Of a stretch of DNA of 6,151 nucleotides, positions 1 to 4,859 are shown one piece after another. The translations under genes were made by a program, and so were the position numbers. Numbering within the stretch: the first letter of the stretch is position 1; each line of letters starts with the position of its first letter. Location of the stretch: positions 1-6,151 of the forward strand of contig NZ_WJFC01000361.1 in NCBI RefSeq assembly GCF_009725235.1. The letters are read 5' to 3'. Below the pieces are notes generated by a model. The model was not told where the DNA came from. It ran no database searches and saw nothing but the letters and a program-made list of their open reading frames with translations. Source of the DNA: Scytonema sp. UIC 10036. GTDB taxonomy: Bacteria; Cyanobacteriota; Cyanobacteriia; Cyanobacteriales; Nostocaceae.

Positions 1-20
1 CCCCCTACCCCCTACCCCCT
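1..20. repeat. C-rich heptamer repeat (CCCCCTA)n inside the coding region
   Basis: Bases 1-19 read CCCCC-TA-CCCCC-TA-CCCCC: at least two full 7-base units plus a third C-run, probably continuing before the window. It is translated as a proline-rich linker (PYPLPPLL) just before the first dehydratase domain. Its complement is TAGGGGG, the same unit as the tract at 4068-4099. Heptanucleotide short tandem repeats are a known feature of heterocystous cyanobacteria; the family assignment here is by resemblance. Confidence 0.7.
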
Positions 21-2378
21 CTCCTCAATGAAACTCAAGTACTGGAATTTGCACAAGGACAAATTTCACGCGTACTTGGTAAAGACTTTGAAAGTATCGA
101 TCCTTACACCAAAAGAGTCCGCCTTCCGTGTCCTCCTTATCTGTTTGTCAGTCGGGTTATCAAACTAGAAGGTAAAAGAGGCGAGTATGACACTGGTTTT
201 ATCCAAACTGAGTATGATGTTCCTCAAAATGCTTGGTATTCCATTGATGGTCAAATTCCCTTGGGAATCTATGAAGAAGCAGGACAGGGAATCTTACTTT
301 TACTGGGTTATCTGGGAACTGACTTTGAGAATCAAGGGCAAAGGTCATTTCGGTTATTAGATCTTACAGCCAAATTTCTCTGTGAGCCACCTCAAGAAAT
401 CAAAACACTTCGTTATGATATCAAAATTGATTCTTACGTCAGGACGACAACCAACTTAATTGTCTTTTTTCAAGCAGAGTGTTTCGTTGGGAAAAAACCG
501 ATTATAAAAATTTCTGGAGGCTGTGCTGGGCTATTTTCTGAGGAAGAACTCGCGCAAGGTCAAGGTATTATAGTTACCGAGCGAGAAGAGAAACAAAGAA
601 GCCGCATTCAAAAGAAGACTTTTCAACCGCTACTGTTGTGTCAAAAATCTACTTTTGAGAAGGAAGATTTACTTCACTTAAGCCAGGGAAATATTGCAGC
701 TTGCTTTGGAGATAATTACGAACAAAATGGCTTGAATCCATCACTCCGATTACCCTCAAAAAAGCTTGCAATGGTCGATCGCATAATATCTGTCGATCCT
801 AAAGGAGGAGTTGCGGGATTGGGTCTAGTCATTGCTGAAAAAATTGTAGAGCCAAACGACTGGTATTTTCTCTGTCACTTCAAAAATGACCCGACTATGC
901 CTGGTAGTCTCATGATAGAAGGCAGTTCTCAGCTATTGCAATTTTACACTCTTTTCCTGGGACTGCAAAAGTGTACTTCAAATGCTAGGTTTCAACCAAT
1001 TGCCCAACGCCCACAGGTATCGCGTTTTCGCGGACAAGTAACTCCAACTTCTGGAAAATTGATCTACCGATTGGAAGTTATGGAAATCAGTCTGTCTCCA
1101 ACACCTTACATTATATGTAATGTCGATATTATCTTTGGAGATAAAACAATTGCTACCGCTCAAAACCTGGGTTGGCAATTATCTGAAAAGTCAGAACAAA
1201 CATTATTTGTCAAACAAAATTTGCTTCAAAAACAAGTTTTATTTAATGAATTACAAGTTCAAGAACTGACTCAAGGCGCTGTTGCTAGCTGTTTGGGTCC
1301 AGAATATCACATTTATGACAATCGTCGTTCTGTGTGTCTGCCAAATAGAGATTTATGCTTGGTCAGTCGTATTCTCGAATTTGAAGGCAAACGACACGAT
1401 TTGACAAAAACTGCCAATCTAGTCACTGAATATGATGTTTCTCCAGAAGCCTGGTTTTTCCGTCATAATTCTTATCCTTATTTGCCCTACTGTACTTATA
1501 TTGAAATAGCCGGTCAGCCTTGTATTTTCTTGGGTGTTTACCTTGGAGCGACTTTATTATTGCCTGAGGAAAACCTTCATTTTCGCAATCTTGATGGTAA
1601 AGGCATAATTTTTAAAGATGTGGATGTCCGTGGTAAAACTATTACCGACAAAGTGCTCCTAAAATCATCAACTGTGGTTCAAGGAGCAATCATTCAAAAG
1701 TTTGATTTTCAATTATTTTGTGATGGCGAGCTTTTTTATCAAAGTGAGATGGTGTTTGGCTATTTTAGCGACCAAATGCTGGCGAATCAAGTTGGGTTGG
1801 ATGGCGGAAAAATTGTACGTCCTTGGTATGAGGAAAAGAAGAACGAGTCTTTATCAGCGATCGCGATAAATCTCAACAATCCCATCCATCAGGATAAGTT
1901 TTATCAAGCGTTACCGAGCAAACCATACTACCATCTAGCTCACAGTCAGTTAAATTTTCTCAATGAAGTTTTGATTGTAGAAGCAGGCGGAAAATATCAA
2001 CAAGGCTACATCTACGCTAGTAAAGATATTAGCCCAAGAGACTGGTATTTCCCCTATCATTTTCATCAAGACCCTGTTATGCCAGGATCGTTAGGAATTG
2101 AGGCTATTATGCAAGCAATGCAAGTTTATGCATTACAACTTGACTTGGGAAGACAGTTTAAATCTCCTCGATTTGGACAAGTTCTTAACCATGAGATGAC
2201 CTGGAAGTATCGCGGTCAAATTACTCCAGAAAATCGCAAAATGTATCTTGAGGTTCATATCTCAAAAATTGATGTCAATAACGAACAAGTCATTGTTGTT
2301 GGTGATGCAAGTTTGTGGAAAGACAACATGAGAATTTACGAAGTGAAAAACGTAGCAATTTCTTTATCAGAATCATAG
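3..2378 (+). CDS. PfaC/HglD-like protein with tandem FabA-like dehydratase domains (5' partial)
   Basis: This is the C-terminal part (791 codons in the window) of a PfaC-type polyketide/PUFA synthase subunit that would dehydrate beta-hydroxyacyl-ACP. The frame is open from base 3 and has no in-frame ATG before base 771, so the true start lies upstream. Numbering from base 3, four hot-dog domains are seen: DH1a about 10-190, DH1b about 207-395, DH2a about 407-592 and DH2b about 632-791. DH1b (HFKNDPTMPGS, His292, Glu306) and DH2b (HFHQDPVMPGS, His686, Glu700) keep the FabA-type His and an acidic residue 14 positions later, with Glu in place of FabA's Asp. DH1a and DH2a carry only the EAGQ/EIAGQP helix motif and lack the aligned His. 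DH1a and DH2a are clearly duplicates of each other (both VSR..., EGKR..., TEYDV...AW). In PfaC proteins KS and chain-length-factor domains precede such dehydratases; here they would be off-window. The family call is firm; the choice between PUFA-type and heterocyst-glycolipid-type is not. Confidence 0.88.
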   Translation, partial: PYPLPPLLNETQVLEFAQGQISRVLGKDFESIDPYTKRVRLPCPPYLFVSRVIKLEGKRGEYDTGFIQTEYDVPQNAWYSIDGQIPLGIYEEAGQGILLLLGYLGTDFENQGQRSFRLLDLTAKFLCEPPQEIKTLRYDIKIDSYVRTTTNLIVFFQAECFVGKKPIIKISGGCAGLFSEEELAQGQGIIVTEREEKQRSRIQKKTFQPLLLCQKSTFEKEDLLHLSQGNIAACFGDNYEQNGLNPSLRLPSKKLAMVDRIISVDPKGGVAGLGLVIAEKIVEPNDWYFLCHFKNDPTMPGSLMIEGSSQLLQFYTLFLGLQKCTSNARFQPIAQRPQVSRFRGQVTPTSGKLIYRLEVMEISLSPTPYIICNVDIIFGDKTIATAQNLGWQLSEKSEQTLFVKQNLLQKQVLFNELQVQELTQGAVASCLGPEYHIYDNRRSVCLPNRDLCLVSRILEFEGKRHDLTKTANLVTEYDVSPEAWFFRHNSYPYLPYCTYIEIAGQPCIFLGVYLGATLLLPEENLHFRNLDGKGIIFKDVDVRGKTITDKVLLKSSTVVQGAIIQKFDFQLFCDGELFYQSEMVFGYFSDQMLANQVGLDGGKIVRPWYEEKKNESLSAIAINLNNPIHQDKFYQALPSKPYYHLAHSQLNFLNEVLIVEAGGKYQQGYIYASKDISPRDWYFPYHFHQDPVMPGSLGIEAIMQAMQVYALQLDLGRQFKSPRFGQVLNHEMTWKYRGQITPENRKMYLEVHISKIDVNNEQVIVVGDASLWKDNMRIYEVKNVAISLSES

Positions 2379-2381
2379 GAG
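2377..2381 (+). promoter_or_regulatory. Ribosome binding site of the pfaD-like gene
   Basis: AGGAG lies 7 bases before the ATG at 2389 and overlaps the TAG stop codon (2376-2378) of the upstream dehydratase gene. This tight junction supports both the chosen pfaD start and translational coupling within one operon. Confidence 0.8.
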
Positions 2382-2388
2382 TTTTAAA

Positions 2389-4083
2389 ATGTTAACGAAT
2401 GGCAATGGAAAGGGAAAAAACGCACAAAATTCGTCTGCATCTCTCCTAGAGAGTGGCGGTGATAATACAAGTTATTTCAACGATACAAACAAAGCTTGGA
2501 AGGGTTATTTAGACTTAATTTCCTTTGATGAAGCTGGAATCAAAGCTCGGCTTTTGAATTTGCACCAACCCTGTTATATCCTTAAAGATCGAAATCGAAT
2601 TGGTATTGCCAACCATGGTTGTTCCTACGACTTTGACAACAGTCAGGGCGGGTTGATAGAGATTTTGATGGTAGCACCACCCATGCTACCGCAACATTTA
2701 GGCGATCGCGACTTCTTAAATTTTCATGGAGTCAAGTACGCCTATGCGGCTGGTGCTATGGCTGGTGGTATTGCATCAGCAGAATTAGTCATTGCGCTAG
2801 GAAAAGCAGGTTTTCTGGCTAGTTTTGGCTCTGCTGGCTTAGTTCCTGCTCGGGTTGAAGCAGCCATTCAGCAAATCCAACAAGCCCTTCCCAACGGACC
2901 TTATGCATTTAACCTCATTCACAGTCCTAGTGAAGAAGCGTTAGAACGGCGAGCTGTCGATTTGTACTTAAAATATGGTGTGAGAACTGTAGAAGCTTCT
3001 GCATTTATGGATTTGACACCCCATATTGTGCGTTATCGAGCTTCGGGTTTGAGTGTCAATGCACTCGGTCAAATCGAAGTTAAAAACAAAATTATTGCCA
3101 AAATTTCTCGTCCAGAAGTAGCATCGCAATTTTTACAGCCAGCGCCTGCAAAAATTCTCAAGCAGTTAGTTGAAGAACAACTGATTACAGAGTTACAAGC
3201 CAATTTAGCTCAAAAAGTTCCCATGGCGGATGACATCACGGTAGAAGCCGATTCAGGCGGTCATACAGATAACCGTCCCTTGGTTTGTCTGCTTCCTTCC
3301 ATCATCTCTTTGCGAGATCGAATGCAGCAGAAGTACCGCTACGAAAGACGGGTGAGAGTTGGTGCAGGAGGAGGTATTGGAACGCCAGAATCAGCATTAG
3401 CCGCCTTTATGATGGGAGCGAGTTATATAGTGACAGGGTCTATCAATCAAGCCTGCGTCGAAGCAGGTACCTCTGCTCATACAAAACGTTTGTTAGCCCA
3501 AGCTGGCATAGCAGACGTTATTATGGCTCCATGTGCCGATATGTTTGAGTTGGGAGTAAAGGTACAACTACTCAAGCGCGGGACTCTTTTCCCGATGCGA
3601 GCACAAAAATTGTACGATCTTTATAAAAACTATAATTCCATCGACGAAATTCCCACTGCGGAAAGACAAAAATTAGAAGAACAAATCTTTGGCAAAAGTT
3701 TAGAAACCGTTTGGCAAGAAACAGTTACCTTCTTCACCGAACGCGATCCAGAGCAAATTGTTAGAGCCAACAACAACCCCAAACGAAAAATGGCTCTGAT
3801 TTTCCGGTGGTATCTGGGACTATCCTCACGCTGGGCTAGTTCTGGCGAAAAAAACCGAGAGATGGATTACCAAATTTGGTGCGGACCTGCGATCGGTGCT
3901 TTTAATGAATGGGTTCAAGGAACTTACCTAGCCGCCCCAGAAGCACGACGTGTAGCAGACGTTGCCTATCATATAATGACCGGAGCCGCATACTTATATC
4001 GTTTACAAAACTTAAAACTGCAAGGCTTGCAATTACCAGCCCACTTCAGCTACTACCATCCAGTTTCTAGGGGTAGGGGGTAG
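2389..4083 (+). CDS. pfaD: PfaD-family FMN-dependent trans-acting enoyl reductase
   Basis: The protein has 564 residues, about normal length for PfaD, a TIM-barrel flavoprotein related to 2-nitropropane dioxygenase. Family members reduce the enoyl-ACP double bond in trans for PUFA and some polyketide synthases that lack an internal reductase. Visible marks: a polar, probably disordered N-terminus (1-35); the barrel start around VAPPMLP and the glycine/alanine-rich AAGAMAGGIASAELV stretch; the active-site region MADDITVEADSGGHTDNRP (279-297, His292); the phosphate-binding GAGGGIGTPES (325-335) followed by VTGSINQACVEAGTS (348-362); and the C-terminal helical region with PKRKMALIFRWYLG (from 464) and CGPAIGAFNEW (from 498). 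The start is fixed by an AGGAG 7 bases upstream, and the gene lies only 10 bases after the dehydratase gene, so the two are probably co-transcribed and act on the same acyl-ACP. The last residues (SRGRG) and the TAG stop are encoded by a G-rich tandem repeat, so the exact C-terminus is probably variable. Confidence 0.95.
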   Translation: MLTNGNGKGKNAQNSSASLLESGGDNTSYFNDTNKAWKGYLDLISFDEAGIKARLLNLHQPCYILKDRNRIGIANHGCSYDFDNSQGGLIEILMVAPPMLPQHLGDRDFLNFHGVKYAYAAGAMAGGIASAELVIALGKAGFLASFGSAGLVPARVEAAIQQIQQALPNGPYAFNLIHSPSEEALERRAVDLYLKYGVRTVEASAFMDLTPHIVRYRASGLSVNALGQIEVKNKIIAKISRPEVASQFLQPAPAKILKQLVEEQLITELQANLAQKVPMADDITVEADSGGHTDNRPLVCLLPSIISLRDRMQQKYRYERRVRVGAGGGIGTPESALAAFMMGASYIVTGSINQACVEAGTSAHTKRLLAQAGIADVIMAPCADMFELGVKVQLLKRGTLFPMRAQKLYDLYKNYNSIDEIPTAERQKLEEQIFGKSLETVWQETVTFFTERDPEQIVRANNNPKRKMALIFRWYLGLSSRWASSGEKNREMDYQIWCGPAIGAFNEWVQGTYLAAPEARRVADVAYHIMTGAAYLYRLQNLKLQGLQLPAHFSYYHPVSRGRG

Positions 4084-4099
4084 GGGTAGGGGTAGGGGG
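4068..4099 (+). repeat. G-rich tandem repeat TAGGGG(G) x5 spanning the pfaD stop
   Basis: Five units in a row: TAGGGG, TAGGGGG, TAGGGG, TAGGGG, TAGGGGG. The third unit supplies the TAG stop codon (4081-4083) of the pfaD-like gene. Five runs of 4-5 G separated by TA match the G-quadruplex sequence pattern on the coding strand, and hence also in the mRNA; actual folding is inferred. The 7-base form of the unit is the reverse complement of the repeat at window bases 1-19. Confidence 0.85.
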
Positions 4100-4126
4100 A
4101 CAAGGAAGAATAACTAATCAATCCCC

Positions 4127-4161
4127 AATCCAAAATCCAAAATCCAAAATCCAAAATCCCA
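4127..4161. repeat. AATCCAA heptanucleotide tandem repeat
   Basis: Four perfect AATCCAA units (4127-4154) are followed by one variant unit AATCCCA (4155-4161). It is a second heptamer family, with a different unit from the G-rich tract that ends only 28 bases earlier. Arrays of this look are frequent between genes in Nostoc-type genomes, as I recall. Confidence 0.85.
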
Positions 4162-4167
4162 AATAAA

Positions 4168-4195
4168 GTTTTTGTAAAGTTCGCGAAATTATACT
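4168..4195 (+). promoter_or_regulatory. Weak candidate promoter upstream of the ACP gene
   Basis: TATACT (4190-4195) is a good -10-like hexamer. The best -35 candidate at 16-base spacing is GTTTTT (4168-4173), which is poor; the better-looking TTGTAA (4172-4177) is only 12 bases away. The -10 box also forms part of a 12-base inverted-repeat arm (4190-4201). It is offered only as the least bad promoter candidate in the gap. Confidence 0.2.
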
Positions 4196-4311
4196 TTTTG
4201 GATGTGAAGAACTTAATAACAGTTAGCTATAGCGTTTTTCATTCGGATGAAGTACAAATCCATCTGCGTGCATCCGCGTTCATCTGCGGTTCCTTAACTC
4301 CTAAAAGTATA
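4190..4311. repeat. 12-base inverted repeat with arms at 4190-4201 and 4300-4311
   Basis: TATACTTTTTGG (4190-4201) pairs with CCTAAAAGTATA (4300-4311) with 11 of 12 matches, the innermost nine of TATACTTTT being perfect. The right arm lies inside the MITE-like element and the left arm 27 bases outside it, so this inverted repeat interleaves with the element's own terminal repeats. Chance is possible in AT-rich DNA. Confidence 0.45.
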
Positions 4312-4334
4312 GCACCCAATTGAAAAGCGCTATA
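4228..4334. mobile_element. Candidate MITE-like element, 107 bp, with 14-bp inverted ends
   Basis: The left end TATAGCGTTTTTCA (4228-4241) and right end TGAAAAGCGCTATA (4321-4334) are inverted repeats with 13 of 14 matches. Both ends finish in TATA, compatible with insertion at TA, although no longer target duplication is seen. No coding capacity is present. Inside are a small hairpin (TTCAT-TCGG-ATGAA, 4239-4252) and three 10-base units of CATCTGCG type (4261-4290). Small non-autonomous elements with such ends are common in cyanobacteria, but membership in a named family cannot be assigned without a genome search. Confidence 0.5.
4261..4290. repeat. 10-base tandem repeat, three units of CATCTGCGTG type
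   Basis: The units CATCTGCGTG, CATCCGCGTT and CATCTGCGGT follow without a gap. The array is followed by TTC, giving TCTGCGGTTC (4283-4292), a 10-mer found again at 4777-4786 in the next intergenic gap. Confidence 0.8.
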
Positions 4335-4419
4335 TTCCACAAAGCATCAGAAAAATTAACTGTTTAAGACTTAGCTCCAGAAATATTACTTAATAAACTT
4401 CAACCTCAACTCATATTTA

Positions 4420-4424
4420 AAGGA
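4420..4424 (+). promoter_or_regulatory. Ribosome binding site of the ACP gene
   Basis: AAGGA lies 8 bases before the ATG at 4433, a normal distance, and supports that start codon. Confidence 0.7.
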
Positions 4425-4432
4425 ATCGGTGC

Positions 4433-4687
4433 ATGGCTATTTCAAATAAACAGTCTCAAACCGCAGAAAGCATTCAATCTTGGTTAATCAATGAGTTTGC
4501 TGAAAGACTAGAACTCTCCCAAGATGAAATCGACGTAAATGAGCCATTTGATAACTACGATCTGACTTCTGCTGAGACAATGATTTTACTTGGAAAACTG
4601 GAAAAGTGGTTGGGAATCAAACTCAACCCCACCCTGATCTTCAACTATCCAACTATTGCAGAACTAGGCGATCGCTTAGCTGAATAA
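4433..4687 (+). CDS. Free-standing acyl carrier protein (phosphopantetheine-binding)
   Basis: The 84-residue protein is a complete single-domain ACP. It would carry acyl intermediates as thioesters on a 4'-phosphopantetheine arm. The expected attachment residue is Ser46 in YDLTSAETM; helix 2 follows (ILLGKLEKWLG) and then the conserved LIFNYPTIAELGDRLAE (69-84). The usual Asp before the modified Ser (G-x-D-S) is replaced by Thr45, which is unusual, although Ser and the surrounding pattern are kept. ACPs ending LxPTLIxxYPTI are often partners of fatty acyl-AMP ligases and stand next to PKS genes, so it may load a fatty-acyl starter onto the KS encoded downstream; this is inference, as no ligase is visible here. 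The start is supported by AAGGA 8 bases upstream. A HIP1 octamer lies at 4668-4675. The gene is isolated by 349 bases upstream and 172 bases downstream. Confidence 0.9.
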   Translation: MAISNKQSQTAESIQSWLINEFAERLELSQDEIDVNEPFDNYDLTSAETMILLGKLEKWLGIKLNPTLIFNYPTIAELGDRLAE

Positions 4688-4756
4688 ATTATTACTCCCT
4701 TTCCGCCATAAGATTACCGAGCTTCTTCTCCTCTTTCGAAGTAAAAAACTCCTCTT

Positions 4757-4786
4757 TCCTCTGTGTCCTCTGCGCCTCTGCGGTTC
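4757..4786. repeat. 9-base tandem repeat of TCCTCTGCG type
   Basis: Three units, TCCTCTGTG, TCCTCTGCG and CCTCTGCGG, are followed by TTC. The array ends in TCTGCGGTTC, the same 10-mer that ends the decamer array at 4261-4292. The two arrays look like relatives with slightly different periods (9 and 10). Confidence 0.75.
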
Positions 4787-4811
4787 AAAAATAATTTATT
4801 TAACAGCAGAG
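4776..4811. repeat. Inverted repeat / hairpin in the PKS leader region
   Basis: CTCTGCGGTT (4776-4785) pairs with AACAGCAGAG (4802-4811) with 9 of 10 matches around a 16-base AT-rich loop. The 8-mer CAGCAGAG recurs at 4815-4822, so an alternative pairing is possible. If transcribed, the hairpin would sit about 50 bases before the PKS start. There is no T-run after it, so it does not look like a terminator. Confidence 0.45.
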
Positions 4812-4859
4812 TTGCAGCAGAGCGCAGATAAAAAAGATAACGAAAAATGGTAAAAAAAA

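Larger units (their letters stand above)
4084..4432. other. Repeat-filled intergenic region between pfaD and the ACP gene
   Basis: This is a 349-base stretch without a credible gene. From left to right it holds the end of the G-rich tract, an AATCCAA heptamer array (4127-4161), a weak -10-like box (4190), a candidate MITE-like element (4228-4334) with an internal decamer repeat, and about 100 AT-rich bases ahead of the ACP gene. No convincing hairpin-plus-T-run terminator is visible. The spacing and repeats make it plausible that the ACP gene has its own promoter, but that is not shown. Confidence 0.7.
4688..4859. other. Intergenic region ahead of the PKS gene
   Basis: This 172-base gap contains two copies of the 10-mer CTCCTCTTTC (4728-4737 and 4749-4758, 21 bases apart), a TCCTCTGCG-type nonamer array (4757-4783), an inverted repeat (4776-4811) and a purine- and A-rich stretch leading to the start codon. 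No clear promoter, terminator or Shine-Dalgarno sequence is seen. Confidence 0.6.

Noticed and set aside
28..30. ATG near the left edge as a gene start
   Set aside because: It is out of frame with the dehydratase gene and has no reading frame of its own worth reporting.
978..1178. 66-codon reading frame on the minus strand
   Set aside because: It is antisense to the conserved DH1b domain, with no recognisable motif or ribosome site.
261..2378. Start of the dehydratase protein at TTG 261
   Set aside because: The frame is open back to base 3 and the translated residues before 261 form the first half of a hot-dog domain matching DH2a, so TTG 261 is internal and the gene is 5' partial.
3285..3548. 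87-codon + strand frame within pfaD
   Set aside because: It overlaps the highly conserved FMN-binding part of the reductase in another frame; its translation looks like an out-of-frame shadow.
4127..4161. Possible CRISPR array
   Set aside because: Units are only 7 bases long and directly adjacent, without spacers; it is a short tandem repeat.
4776..4811. Rho-independent terminator between the ACP and PKS genes
   Set aside because: The stem has a mismatch and a 16-base loop, and is not followed by a T-run on the + strand.
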